The notes: generated by a model not told the origin, from the letters alone. 64,000 nt of DNA from Vannielia litorea (GCF_018424695.1 NZ_QTNQ01000005.1:1-64000); one strand, 5' to 3'. Numbered from the stretch's first letter, positions 1 through 10,454 are shown. Translations and numbers: made by a program.

Positions 1-36
1 CTCCGGGGGTGTGGGGGCAGCGCCCCCACTCCGACG
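1..36 (-). repeat. intergenic hairpin element, copy C (cut by window edge)
   Basis: Read on the minus strand, just after the stop of the tungstate-binding gene, an 8-bp stem (GTGGGGGC at 11-18 pairing with GCCCCCAC at 22-29, loop of 3) is followed by ACACCCCCGGAG running off the window. The same arrangement of a G-rich hairpin followed by CCCCCCGGAG is seen at 39286-39322. It probably also terminates the tup operon, although no T-run is visible within the window. Confidence 0.55.
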
Positions 37-42
37 TCAGCC

Positions 43-849
43 TCACTCGCTGGCGTTAGGAAAGAACAGCTGCTGGCCGTTCGGGGCGAAAGCGGCAATG
101 GCGTCCTGCCCCTCGGGGCCGAGCAGCCATTTTGTAAAGCGTTCGGCCTCTTCCACCCGCGCGGTCGGGCAGGCGGCGGGGCTGACCACGATGACGCCAT
201 ATTGGTTGAACAGCTTCGGGTCGCCCTCGACCAGAATTTCATGATCGCCCTTGTTGGCGAAGGTCATCCAGGTGGCGCGGTCGGTCAGCACATAGGCGCC
301 CTGCGCGGTGCCGAGGTTGAGCGTGGCGCCCATGCCCGAGCCGGTTTCCAGATACCAGGCACCGGAGCCCGCCGCCGGATCGGCACTGCTCTCGGCCCAG
401 AGCCGCATCTCGGCCTTGTTTGTGCCGCTGTCGTCGGCGCGCGACGCGAAGGGTGCCTTTGCCGCGGCGATGGCGGCGAGGGCGGCGGTGATGTCATCCC
501 CCCGCGTGCCCGCCGGGTCGTCTGCCGGGCCGACGAGGACGAAATCGTTGTACATCAGCGGGTGGCGGGCCAGCCCCTTGCCCTCGGCCACGAAGGCCTC
601 TTCGGCGGCGCGGGCATGGGTGATCAGCATGTCGCCGTCGCAGTTGCCCGCATTCTTCAGCGCCTGCCCGGTGCCCACGGCCACCACGCGCACGTCAATT
701 CCACTGGCCTCTTCGAAGATCGGCAGCAGGTGATCGTAGAGGCCCGAGTTCTGCGTCGAGGTGGTGCTTTGCACGGTGATGTGGCTTTGGGCATGGGCGG
801 GCAGGGCGAGCAGCGCGGCAAGCGCGGCGGCGAGGAGTTTGGCAGTCAC
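43..849 (-). CDS. tupA: tungstate ABC transporter substrate-binding protein (TupA-like)
   Basis: Periplasmic binding protein of 268 aa expected to capture tungstate or a similar oxyanion and hand it to the permease encoded two genes upstream. A Sec signal peptide is clear at residues 1-20, ending in AHA. The mature N-terminus carries TVQSTTSTQNSG (about 25-36), the oxyanion-contact signature of the TupA/PBP-like-2 family, followed by an acidic-cluster and Gly-rich core. Its start overlaps the ATPase stop by 4 bases, so it is translationally coupled. Gene order here is permease, ATPase, binding protein. Tungstate rather than molybdate is a family-level inference; ligand selectivity cannot be read from sequence. 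Confidence 0.85.
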   Translation of the reverse strand: MTAKLLAAALAALLALPAHAQSHITVQSTTSTQNSGLYDHLLPIFEEASGIDVRVVAVGTGQALKNAGNCDGDMLITHARAAEEAFVAEGKGLARHPLMYNDFVLVGPADDPAGTRGDDITAALAAIAAAKAPFASRADDSGTNKAEMRLWAESSADPAAGSGAWYLETGSGMGATLNLGTAQGAYVLTDRATWMTFANKGDHEILVEGDPKLFNQYGVIVVSPAACPTARVEEAERFTKWLLGPEGQDAIAAFAPNGQQLFFPNASE

Positions 850-1589
850 AAGAACAGTCTTCCGTCAAGATAGGCCCGCGCTTCGGCGGACTCGGGGGTG
901 GAAAAGAAACGATGGGCCGGGGCGTGTTCGACAACCCGGCCCTGGTGGAGAAAGGCGACATCACCCGCCAGCCGCTCGGCCTGGGCGCGGTCATGTGTGA
1001 CGAGCACCAGCTTTACCCCGCGCCCGGCGGCCCGCAGCGCGATGGCCTCGATCGCGGCGGTGGCCTTGGGGTCGAGCGAAGCGGTGGGCTCGTCGAGCAG
1101 CAGCAGGGCCGGATCGGTGGCCAGCGCGCGGGCCACGGCCAGCCGCTGTTGCTCGCCGCCCGAGAGCCTGCGCGCGGGGGCGGCGGCGAGCGACGCAAGG
1201 TCACAGAGGTCGAGCAGCTCGGTGATCCGCCCCGCACGTTGGGCGCGGGGCACCCGGGCCAGCTTCAGCGCGTGGGCGAGGTTGGCGCGCACCGAGCGGC
1301 GCAGCAGAACCGGCTTCTGGAACACCAGCGCCGGCCGGGCAAAGCGCGGGGCCAACTCGACCTCGCCGGCATCGGGCTGGATCATGCCGGCGATGACCCG
1401 CAGCAGCAGGCTCTTTCCGGCGCCATTGGAGCCGAGCAGGGCGGTGATCCCGCCGCCGCCAAGCGCAAGATCGACCCCGCGCAGAAGCGCCCGACCGCCG
1501 CGCGAGAGGTAAACCCCCTGCACCGCGATGCCCGGTTCGGCGCCCCGCGTCTCGGGGCGGGCCAGCGGGATGACGCGGCGCTCAGCCAT
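846..1589 (-). CDS. tupC: tungstate ABC transporter ATP-binding protein (TupC-like)
   Basis: Cytoplasmic ATPase of the oxyanion importer, 247 aa, the usual length for a single nucleotide-binding domain. Walker A GSNGAGKS is at residues 53-60, the Q-loop glutamine near 91, signature LSGGEQ at 142-147, Walker B ALLLLDEP at 161-168 and the switch histidine in VLVTHD near 198. The gene overlaps the permease gene by 8 bases and the binding-protein gene by 4, so all three form one transcription unit read right to left. The family can also include phosphate- or molybdate-type ATPases; the assignment follows from the adjacent TupA-like protein. Confidence 0.85.
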   Translation of the reverse strand: MAERRVIPLARPETRGAEPGIAVQGVYLSRGGRALLRGVDLALGGGGITALLGSNGAGKSLLLRVIAGMIQPDAGEVELAPRFARPALVFQKPVLLRRSVRANLAHALKLARVPRAQRAGRITELLDLCDLASLAAAPARRLSGGEQQRLAVARALATDPALLLLDEPTASLDPKATAAIEAIALRAAGRGVKLVLVTHDRAQAERLAGDVAFLHQGRVVEHAPAHRFFSTPESAEARAYLDGRLFL

Positions 1590-2289
1590 GGGCCGGCTCC
1601 CCGATCCGCTGGCGCAGGCCCATCAGCGCCCCGTTGATCGCCAGCGAGGCCACCAGCAGCACGAGGCCCAGCGCCAGCGCCAGCGAGAGCTCGCCGCGCG
1701 AGGTTTCCAGCGCGATGGCGGTTGTCATCACCCGGGTCAGGTGGTCGATGTTGCCGCCCACGATCATCACCGCGCCCACCTCGGCCATCGCCCGCCCGGT
1801 GCCCGCCAGCGCCGCCGTGACAAGCGCGGGCCGGGCCTCCCAGAGCAGGGTGGCCATGGCCTGAGCGCGGGTGGCCCGCAGGGCGCGCAGGGTTTCGGAA
1901 TACTCGCTGTCCAGGTCGGCCACGATCTGCCGGGTCAGCGCCGCGACGATGGGGGTAACGAGCACCACCTGCGCAATCACCATCGCCGTTGGCGTGTAGA
2001 GCAGCCCCAGCACCCCCAGCGGCCCGGCGCGCGAGAACAGCATGTAAAGCGCCAGCCCCACCACCACCGGCGGCAGGCCCATCGCGGCAGACACCAGCAG
2101 CGAAAGCGCCCCGCGTCCGCGAAACCGCCCCACCGCCAGCAGCGCGCCGAGCGGAAAGCCGATGGCGCAGGCGATCAGCACCGCAAGCCCGGTCACCTGA
2201 ACCGAAAGCGCGAGGATCTCCAGAAAATCCGCGTCCGCCCGGACAATCAGCCCGGCCGCCTCCGATATGGCCTCGCGGAATGCAGACAT
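1582..2289 (-). CDS. tupB: tungstate ABC transporter permease (TupB-like)
   Basis: Inner-membrane permease of 235 aa with about five to six hydrophobic segments and a BPD_transp_1 type EAA loop around ETLRALRATRAQAMATLLWE (near 135-155), where the ATPase docks. I use the ATG at 2289 (MSAFREAISEAAG) because a GGGAGGGG ribosome binding site lies about 10 bases upstream. The frame stays open 51 codons further, but that extension is Arg/Pro-rich and unlike a membrane-protein N-terminus. It is first in the tup operon. The region 2290-2401 should hold its promoter, but I could not recognise one. Confidence 0.82.
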   Translation of the reverse strand: MSAFREAISEAAGLIVRADADFLEILALSVQVTGLAVLIACAIGFPLGALLAVGRFRGRGALSLLVSAAMGLPPVVVGLALYMLFSRAGPLGVLGLLYTPTAMVIAQVVLVTPIVAALTRQIVADLDSEYSETLRALRATRAQAMATLLWEARPALVTAALAGTGRAMAEVGAVMIVGGNIDHLTRVMTTAIALETSRGELSLALALGLVLLVASLAINGALMGLRQRIGEPAHG

Positions 2290-2401
2290 GGCAGCGCGCC
2301 CCTCCCGTGGCCACCTCCGTGGCCGTTGCGCGCATCCTAGGGCGGAATCGGCGAAGGCGGAAACCAGACTTTCGACTCTGTGGCGCGGTGGAGCGACATG
2401 C

Positions 2402-2431
2402 AAAAGGGGCGGCGCCTGCGCACCGCCCCTT
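2402..2431 (-). terminator. rho-independent terminator of the outer-membrane protein gene
   Basis: On the minus strand a 12-bp GC-rich stem (AAGGGGCGGTGC with GCGCCGCCCCTT, one G-T pair) with a 4-base loop ends in TTTTG. It starts 24 bases after the stop of the beta-barrel gene, ideal placement for its terminator and for insulating the tup operon from that gene's transcription. Confidence 0.8.
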
Positions 2432-2454
2432 CGCTCTTTCAAATTTAATCCGCC

Positions 2455-3060
2455 TCAGAAGGCGTAGTTCAGGCCGATCGAGAAGGTATCGGCCTTCACA
2501 TCGACGCCATCGGTATCGCCGAAATCGTCGAACTGGTGGTTCAGGTATTCACCGCGCACGCGGATGTTCTCGGTCGCGGCATATTCGAGGCCCGCGCCGA
2601 GCACGTAGCCGTCACCGCTCTCGCCATCGACGTTCAGGTTGGCAAAGCCGGCGGTGGCATAGGGCAGGAACTGCCCGGCGTCATAGCCGATACGGCCCTT
2701 CAGCGCGAAAACGTCGCCATCTTCCTCGGCGCCATCGGCGTCAAGCTGAAGGCTCTGGTAGGCGAGTTCACCGCCGTAGACGAGCGAGCCGTTGTCCCAC
2801 AGGTAACCCGCCTGGGCCCCGAAGGAGTTGTTGATGTCGAAGTCGGCGTCGCCGGCATCGGTCTCGATCGAGCCGCTGCCGGTGCCGAGCGACAGACCGC
2901 CGTAAAAGCCGGTCCAGTCGGAGCCGTAATCCACCACCGGGGCAGGGGCCGTGACGACCTCTTCCACAACGGGCTCTTCGAGGTTGCCTGCAAGGGCGGG
3001 CGCCGCGAAGGCCGCGGTCAGGGCGACCGGGGCGAGGCTGGTGAGCATGATCTTACGCAT
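2455..3060 (-). CDS. outer-membrane beta-barrel protein
   Basis: Porin/Omp25-like outer-membrane protein, 201 aa. A signal peptide spans about 1-24 (cleavage after APALA). A Pro/Val/Glu-rich linker follows, then WTGFYGGLSLGTGSG, the typical opening strand of the small OMP_b-brl family. Alternating aromatic/acidic strands continue to the end (RVRGEYLNHQF), and the last residue is phenylalanine (SIGLNYAF), the BAM-recognised C-terminal signature. A GAGGA ribosome binding site precedes the ATG. It has its own terminator and is monocistronic. The physiological role is not deducible; relatives are structural OMPs of 8 strands. Confidence 0.85.
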   Translation of the reverse strand: MRKIMLTSLAPVALTAAFAAPALAGNLEEPVVEEVVTAPAPVVDYGSDWTGFYGGLSLGTGSGSIETDAGDADFDINNSFGAQAGYLWDNGSLVYGGELAYQSLQLDADGAEEDGDVFALKGRIGYDAGQFLPYATAGFANLNVDGESGDGYVLGAGLEYAATENIRVRGEYLNHQFDDFGDTDGVDVKADTFSIGLNYAF

Positions 3061-3275
3061 AGGTATAGTCCTCTGTCCTTGTTACTGCGTCGGTGGGGGA
3101 AACGCAGGCCAAAGCCGCCTGTTCCTTCACGAAATCCGGCGTGGTCGTGATGTGACGCAGGGGCAGGAGCGTGTAGGCCGGGCGGCACAAGGGCAGCCGC
3201 TCTCACGCAGGGTGAGAGGCCCCGGGCGGAGCGCAACAAATTGCAACGATCTGGGTGCATCCCGAGGGAGGAATG

Positions 3276-3365
3276 TGGCGGAGAGACAGGGATTCGAACC
3301 CTGGGACCCCGTGAAGGGTCAACGGTTTTCGAGACCGCCCCGTTCGACCACTCCGGCACCTCTCC
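3276..3365 (-). tRNA. tRNA-Ser (anticodon CGA)
   Basis: On the minus strand the 90-base sequence begins GGAGAGGTGCCGGAGTGG and ends TCTCTCCGCCA, so the acceptor stem pairs with one G-T and CCA is genomically encoded. The T-arm GGTTCGAATCC is intact. The anticodon loop reads CTCGAAA, giving CGA, which decodes UCG. The long variable arm (GTTGACCC..GGGGTC) is the class II hallmark of serine tRNAs. Confidence 0.95.
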
Positions 3366-3586
3366 GCGATCCTGTGGCCTCAGGTGGCGCGGATGTATAA
3401 GAGCGCCGCAGCGGGCGCAACCCTCAAGATGCGCCAAGATGCGATCTGGGGTTGGATTGGCGGGCCGGAGGCGCGGAAGCGGTCGAAATCAGCCGCTTGG
3501 GGTTCAAATTCCTGGGACCGGCTTGGAAATGCTCCGCCGAAGGCCTATTGCAGGACCAGCTTTTATTTACCGGAGCCCTGCCGCCC

Positions 3587-4486
3587 ATGTTGCGAGTCCC
3601 CGCCCCGTTTTGCGCCGCCCTGGCGCTGGCCTTCACCGCCATTCTGGTGGCCCCGGCCCCGATGGCGCTTGCCGAGGCGGCGGAGGCGGGCACCGCCGAG
3701 AGTGCGGCCGAGCCTGCGCCGCTGCCGGCCGCCGAAACCGAGGAGCTGCTCACGGCGCTGGGGATGGACCAACTCTTTCCGATCCTGCGCGAGGAGGGCC
3801 TGGCCTATTCCAAGGCGCTGGAGCGCGAGCTGTTTCCGGGGGCCGGGAACGAGGAGTGGCAGGCACTGGTTGGCGATATCTACGCGCTGGACAGGCTGGA
3901 GCGGGTCATGGCACGCCGCTTTTCCGAAGAGATGGCCGGGGTGGATACCGCACCGCTTCTGGCGTTCCTGCAAAGCGAACGGGGCCAGCGGATCATCGGG
4001 CTCGAGGTCTCGGCCCGCGAGGCGCTGCTGGATGAGACCGTGGAGCAGATGAGCCGCGAGGCGCTCGACGAGATGCGGGCCGAGGACTCGCCGCGCATGG
4101 AGGCCCTGCGCGCCTATATCGAGGCCAATGACCTCGTGGAAAGCAACATTGCCGGGGCGCTCAACTCCAACCTCGCCTTCTACCAGGGCCTCTCTGCCGG
4201 GGGTGCGCTGCCCCTGGAGATGACAGAGGAAGACATGCTGCGCGACGTCTGGTTGCAGGAGCCCGATATCCGCGAAGAAACCGAAAGCTGGGTCTGGTCC
4301 TATCTCGCCATGGCCTACCGCCCGCTGGAGGATGCCGACATCGAGGCCTACACGGCCATGTCCCAAACCCCCGAGGGCCGGGCCCTGAACCGGGCGATCT
4401 TTGCCGCCTTCGACGAGCTCTTCACCGATATTTCCCGCGATCTCGGGCTCGCCGCCTCGCGTTTCATGCTCAGCGAAGACATCTGA
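3587..4486 (+). CDS. secreted DUF2059-like protein
   Basis: Predicted exported helical protein of 299 aa from the ATG at 3587 (MLRVPAPF), which gives a signal peptide of about 28-30 residues; the upstream extension in frame lacks a credible binding site. An Ala/Glu/Pro linker follows, then two related helical segments, LLAFLQSERGQRIIGLE (about 130) and YTAMSQTPEGRALNRA (near 260), resembling the FFSSPEGQK-type motif of DUF2059 proteins. No catalytic residues are recognisable. It stands alone between tRNA-Ser and the rplU promoter. Function unknown; periplasmic location is inferred from the signal peptide. Confidence 0.7.
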   Translation: MLRVPAPFCAALALAFTAILVAPAPMALAEAAEAGTAESAAEPAPLPAAETEELLTALGMDQLFPILREEGLAYSKALERELFPGAGNEEWQALVGDIYALDRLERVMARRFSEEMAGVDTAPLLAFLQSERGQRIIGLEVSAREALLDETVEQMSREALDEMRAEDSPRMEALRAYIEANDLVESNIAGALNSNLAFYQGLSAGGALPLEMTEEDMLRDVWLQEPDIREETESWVWSYLAMAYRPLEDADIEAYTAMSQTPEGRALNRAIFAAFDELFTDISRDLGLAASRFMLSEDI

Positions 4487-4529
4487 CGCGAAACTGCGGC
4501 AGCGGCGGTGCAGGGTGGCCCGAACCCCC

Positions 4530-4558
4530 TTGACACAAAGGCCTTTCCGCCCGATAAG
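4530..4558 (+). promoter_or_regulatory. sigma70-type promoter of rplU-rpmA
   Basis: A perfect -35 hexamer TTGACA (4530-4535) is followed after exactly 17 bases by GATAAG (4553-4558), sharing ATAA with the -10 consensus. It is the only strong promoter-like sequence between the preceding stop and rplU, and predicts a leader of roughly 140 bases. Confidence 0.6.
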
Positions 4559-4564
4559 CCGCGC

Positions 4565-4707
4565 TCTACCCGATCCTGGGTGGAAAACGGACGTAACAAG
4601 GCCCATATGAAGGGCACGCAGTTCGAGGTGGCTACGCTCAACCAGGGCAGGCCGGCAACACCCCGCACGGGGGACCGCAGGAACGCGAAAGACGTAAGGA
4701 AAACAAT
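4565..4707 (+). promoter_or_regulatory. rplU 5' leader with short hairpins
   Basis: The transcript leader predicted from the TTGACA/GATAAG promoter is about 140 bases, long for a plain 5' UTR. It contains GCCC-ATATGAA-GGGC (about 4600-4614) and CCCC-GCA-CGGGG (about 4662-4673) hairpins before the start codon. Ribosomal-protein leaders often bind their own product, so this is a candidate autoregulatory leader. No known family consensus was recognised. Confidence 0.35.
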
Positions 4708-5394
4708 ATGTTTGCGGTTATGAAAACCGGCGGCAAGCAATACAAGGTGGCGAGCGGCGATGTGCTGCGCGTCGAGAAGCTGGCCGCAGAGGCGGGTGAA
4801 ACCGTCCAGTTCAACGAGATTCTCATGGTTGGCTCCACCGTCGGTTCCCCGATGGTCGACGGTGCCGCCGTGCAGGCCGAAGTGATCGACCAGATCAAGG
4901 GCGAGAAGGTCATCCACTTCGTGAAGCGCCGCCGGAAGCACGGCTCCAAGCGCACCAAGGGCCACCGCCAGCAGCTCACCCTGCTGCGCGTCACCGACAT
5001 CCTGGAAAAGGGTGGTGACAAGACCGGCGTGAAGGCCGCCATCGGTGCCGGTTCCGTCTCGGGTGCTGCCGTGGCTGCTGCCGTGAAGGACGCGCCTAAG
5101 AAGGCCGCCAAGAAGGCCGAAGAGAAGCCCGCCGCCAAGAAGGCCGAGGCTCCGAAAGAAGAAGAGAAAGCCGCCCCCAAGAAAGCCGCAAAGGCCGAAG
5201 GTGGCGACGACCTCAAGCAGCTCTCGGGTGTTGGCCCGGCGCTTGAGAAGAAACTGCACGAAGCGGGCGTGACCACGTTCGCCCAGATCGCTGCCTGGAC
5301 CGAGGCCGATATCGCCGAGATGGACGAGAAGCTCTCGTTCAAGGGCCGTATCGAGCGTGAAGGTTGGGTCGCACAGGCCAAAGATCTGGCCTGA
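4708..5394 (+). CDS. rplU: 50S ribosomal protein L21 with C-terminal helix-hairpin-helix extension
   Basis: Ribosomal protein L21, binding 23S rRNA domain near L20. Residues 1-103 are a standard L21 ([29 protein letters not shown]). The protein then runs to 228 aa, over twice the normal length. An Ala/Lys-rich linker (about 125-165, repeated PKKAAKKAE) leads to a domain with [19 protein letters not shown] (about 170-188) and [17 protein letters not shown], a helix-hairpin-helix fold like that appended to other alphaproteobacterial proteins. First gene of the rplU-rpmA pair, 21 bases before rpmA. The role of the extension is unknown; it may contact nucleic acid. Confidence 0.95.
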   Translation: MFAVMKTGGKQYKVASGDVLRVEKLAAEAGETVQFNEILMVGSTVGSPMVDGAAVQAEVIDQIKGEKVIHFVKRRRKHGSKRTKGHRQQLTLLRVTDILEKGGDKTGVKAAIGAGSVSGAAVAAAVKDAPKKAAKKAEEKPAAKKAEAPKEEEKAAPKKAAKAEGGDDLKQLSGVGPALEKKLHEAGVTTFAQIAAWTEADIAEMDEKLSFKGRIEREGWVAQAKDLA

Positions 5395-5415
5395 GCCGAG
5401 AAGGAGTAGAGAGAT

Positions 5416-5685
5416 ATGGCACACAAGAAAGCAGGCGGTTCCTCCCGTAACGGCCGCGACTCCGCGGGCCGTCGCCTCGGCGTCAAGAAATTCGGCGGCG
5501 AAGCCGTGATCCCGGGCAACATCATCGTGCGTCAGCGCGGCACCAAGTGGTGGCCGGGCGAAGGCGTGGGCCTCGGCAAGGATCACACCATCTTTGCGAC
5601 CGCCGAGGGCCAGGTGACCTTCCACAAGGGCATCAAGGGCCGCACCTTCATTTCGGTTCTTCCGGTTGCGGAGGCCGCCGAGTAA
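5416..5685 (+). CDS. rpmA: 50S ribosomal protein L27
   Basis: Ribosomal protein L27, 89 aa, normal length. The N-terminus [20 protein letters not shown] is the classic flexible tail that reaches the peptidyl transferase centre. [20 protein letters not shown] and [12 protein letters not shown] are the conserved core. A GAAGGAG ribosome binding site lies 9 bases upstream. Co-transcribed with rplU; a G7/C7 hairpin follows the stop, so most transcription probably ends before the acetyltransferase genes. Confidence 0.97.
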   Translation: MAHKKAGGSSRNGRDSAGRRLGVKKFGGEAVIPGNIIVRQRGTKWWPGEGVGLGKDHTIFATAEGQVTFHKGIKGRTFISVLPVAEAAE

Positions 5686-5713
5686 GCCGAACCCGAAGCG
5701 AAATCACATTTCC

Positions 5714-5746
5714 GGGGGGGACGGCAGGCGCCGATCCCCCCCGCTG
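5714..5746 (+). terminator. hairpin terminator after rpmA
   Basis: Seven G (5714-5720) pair with seven C (5736-5742) around an inner GGC/GCC element. GCTGCGTTTTC follows, a weak T-tract. The position, 28 bases after the rpmA stop, fits partial termination with read-through into the GNAT-obgE genes. Confidence 0.55.
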
Positions 5747-5835
5747 CGTTTTCGGGCCATGTTGGCCCTGCGGCGGGAGAGGGGGCCCACCGCATGCCGG
5801 AGAGGAGATCCGGCGCACCGGAGGAGTAACGACAC

Positions 5836-6390
5836 ATGCAACAAGACCGGATTTCGGGTCAGCCCGTCATCACCGCAGAGCGGGTGACCCTGCGCCCGCT
5901 CCAGCAGAGCGACGCGGGCCTGATTACCCTTTACGCCAGCGACGAGCGCGTGGCGCGGGCCACCCGCCACCTGCCGCACCCGCTGCCGCCGGGCACGGCG
6001 GAGGCCTTCATTCGCGGCTCCCACGCCGAGAACCGGCGCGAGGATGTCTGGGCCATCGACGGCACAGCTGCCGGCATGGGCGAGTTGGTGGGCATCGTCG
6101 CGCTGGCCCGGATGGAAGACGAGGAAGAGCGCCGCAGGCAATCGGAGATCCGCTACTGGGTTGCGCCGGCGATGTGGAACACCGGCCTCGCCTCCGAGGC
6201 GGTATCGGCAATGGTCGAGGCCAACCCGCATGAGGCGCACACCATGTTTGCCGAGGTGTTTCAGGATAATCCGGCCTCGGCCCGGGTGCTGACGAATGCG
6301 GGCTTCGAATACCTTGGCGATGCCGAGGCCTATTCCGTTTCCCGCGGGGGCACCGTGCCCACCTGGACCTACCTGAAGAAGCTGGCCTGA
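5836..6390 (+). CDS. GNAT family N-acetyltransferase (RimJ/RimL-like)
   Basis: Acetyl-CoA dependent N-acetyltransferase of the Acetyltransf_3 (RimJ/RimL) type, 184 aa. It opens with ERVTLRPLQQSDAGLITLYA, the typical first strand and helix. A mid-protein segment SEIRYWVAPAMWNTGLASEAV (about 105-125) replaces the usual Gly-rich acetyl-CoA loop with a weaker RNTGLASE version, and DNPASARVLTNAGFEYLG (about 150-168) is the classic C-terminal motif. It lies 3 bases before a second GNAT gene and, with it, links rpmA to obgE, an arrangement I recall from other rhodobacters. The substrate is unknown; ribosomal proteins are a guess from context only. Confidence 0.85.
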   Translation: MQQDRISGQPVITAERVTLRPLQQSDAGLITLYASDERVARATRHLPHPLPPGTAEAFIRGSHAENRREDVWAIDGTAAGMGELVGIVALARMEDEEERRRQSEIRYWVAPAMWNTGLASEAVSAMVEANPHEAHTMFAEVFQDNPASARVLTNAGFEYLGDAEAYSVSRGGTVPTWTYLKKLA

Positions 6391-6393
6391 CCC

Positions 6394-9070
<2,677 letters not shown>

Positions 9071-9076
9071 CGGCAA

Positions 9077-9147
9077 CTCATCGGCCCTCGCGGTCCTCTT
9101 CGCAGCTGCGTCGTATATGCGATGAGTGGCCGAATGGCCTCGAAGAG
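9077..9147. repeat. structured intergenic repeat, copy R1
   Basis: Between converging proB and the DUF1638 gene. Contains CTCATCG (9077-9083), CTCTTCG (9096-9102), CGATGAG (9120-9126) and CGAAGAG (9141-9147): two complementary pairs in interleaved order. GGCC-GAAT-GGCC forms a small hairpin between the last two. The same four blocks in the same order recur at 12588-12646, also between converging genes. This resembles a REP/BIME-type element or a bidirectional termination signal. Confidence 0.6.
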
Positions 9148-9156
9148 CAGCCCGGC

Positions 9157-9789
9157 TCACGCCTTCGCTAGCGCCCCCTCCAGGTCTCCGTAGCCGGTAA
9201 AGCGCCGCTCGAAGGCCAGCCCGAGCGTTTCGGCGTGCTGCATCGCCAGCGCGGTCAGCGCCGGATCATCCGTCTGCGCCTGGTAGACCAGCGTTTCGTA
9301 ATGGCCGAAGTACATCTCCTTCAGCTCCGGGTGCTTGTCGAACTTCAGCGGCCTGGTCACGAAGGCGTCGAACTGGCGCACCAGGAAGTCGGTAAGATAG
9401 AACGCCGTGATCTCGTCGTCATGGGCGGCGAAGGCCGCATTGCCCTCGAAGAAGCTGTAGCAATGCGGGCCGCGGACCATCTCGACGCCCAGCCTGGCGC
9501 AGCGCGCCTCCAGCAGCCCGCCGGTGCCGCAATCGGCGTAGACCACAAAGATCCGTTCGAAGCTGTCGCGATGCTTCTCCACCGCCGCCTCCACCGCATC
9601 GGGGATCTGCTCCGGGCGGTTGTGCAGGATCGCGGGCAGGCAGGTGAGGGCCATGTGGTGCCAGCCGTTGGCCTCGATCAGGGCGAGGATTTCGCGGGCC
9701 AGCGCCCCGCAGGCGATGAGCAGCAGCTCGCCCCGGCCCGCCCGGGCCAGCCCGTCTTCGGTCAGGGCCTGATCGCTGGGAAGTTTCAC
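9157..9789 (-). CDS. DUF1638 domain-containing protein
   Basis: 210-aa cytoplasmic protein of the DUF1638 family, no signal peptide or membrane segment. Conserved features include ACGALAREI (Cys27), CLPAILHNRPEQIP (Cys50), VVYADCGTGG (Cys87) and RGPHCYSFFEG (Cys110); the regularly spaced cysteines suggest metal or corrinoid-related chemistry, but this is not established. From memory, DUF1638 genes often lie beside corrinoid proteins and methyltransferases, and here a corrinoid protein gene lies 0.7 kb away on the same strand with a TetR gene between them. A role in corrinoid methyl transfer or reactivation is inference. Confidence 0.82.
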   Translation of the reverse strand: MKLPSDQALTEDGLARAGRGELLLIACGALAREILALIEANGWHHMALTCLPAILHNRPEQIPDAVEAAVEKHRDSFERIFVVYADCGTGGLLEARCARLGVEMVRGPHCYSFFEGNAAFAAHDDEITAFYLTDFLVRQFDAFVTRPLKFDKHPELKEMYFGHYETLVYQAQTDDPALTALAMQHAETLGLAFERRFTGYGDLEGALAKA

Positions 9790-9811
9790 ACCGCGTGCCC
9801 CGGAAACGAAT

Positions 9812-9823
9812 TGACCATGGTCA
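9812..9823. promoter_or_regulatory. 12-bp palindrome TGACCATGGTCA, candidate TetR operator
   Basis: A perfect palindrome lies in the 56-base divergent gap between the DUF1638 and TetR genes, 23 bases from each start. TetR regulators commonly bind such palindromes in the promoter they share with the neighbour. No -35/-10 pair could be assigned with confidence. Confidence 0.45.
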
Positions 9824-9845
9824 TGTTTTGCGCCACCAGACCGCC

Positions 9846-10421
9846 ATGACAGAACCCGTTCAGCGCCGTGCCCGCGCCACCCGTGCCAATCTTGTCGCCG
9901 CCGCCGAAAGCATCGTGGCCCGCGAGGGCTTCGGCGCGCTCAGGGTGGAGCAGGTGGTGAAGGCCGCAGGCGTGGCCAAGGGCACCTTCTTTGCCCATTT
10001 TGCCGATAAGGACGTGCTGATGGAACAGCTCGTCGCCAAGCGGATCTCCCGCCTGCTCGACGCGCTGCAAACCGCGCGGCGGCCCTCCAGCGCCAAAGGC
10101 CTGGCGGCCACGCTCGGGCCGATCGTCGAGCTGCTCACCTGCGAGCGTTATGTCTTCGATCTGGTGCAACGTGCCTCCCTTGCCGACGGCCCGGTGGCCG
10201 AGGCGCTCTCGCGGCTCGATCTCATCCTCACCGGCTGGTTCGGAGGCCTCTTCGGCGCGCCGCCCTTTCGGACCGACCTGCCGCCGAAGGTGATGGCCGA
10301 GGGCATCCGCGCCTTCACCCTCATGGCCATGGCCCGCCACGTGGCCAACCCCGGGAAGGGCACCAACCCGGGCCGCGCCCTTGCGGTTCATGTCGAAGCC
10401 TTCCTGATGCCGCCAGAGTAG
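9846..10421 (+). CDS. TetR family transcriptional regulator
   Basis: 191-aa regulator starting at MTEPVQRRARATR. Helix-turn-helix at about 10-55 (ANLVAAAESIVAREGFGALRVEQVVKAAGVAKGTFFAHFADKD), matching TetR_N. The C-terminal ligand domain has an amphipathic helical pattern without a recognised family. It lies divergent to DUF1638 and convergent to the corrinoid-protein gene. The start at 9846 is preferred over one 51 bases upstream because it begins at the conserved helix and leaves the palindrome at 9812 upstream of the coding region. Probably controls the DUF1638/corrinoid genes; effector unknown. Confidence 0.85.
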   Translation: MTEPVQRRARATRANLVAAAESIVAREGFGALRVEQVVKAAGVAKGTFFAHFADKDVLMEQLVAKRISRLLDALQTARRPSSAKGLAATLGPIVELLTCERYVFDLVQRASLADGPVAEALSRLDLILTGWFGGLFGAPPFRTDLPPKVMAEGIRAFTLMAMARHVANPGKGTNPGRALAVHVEAFLMPPE

Positions 10422-10454
10422 GGCGGGGCACCTGGCCCCGCCGACAGGCAAGCG

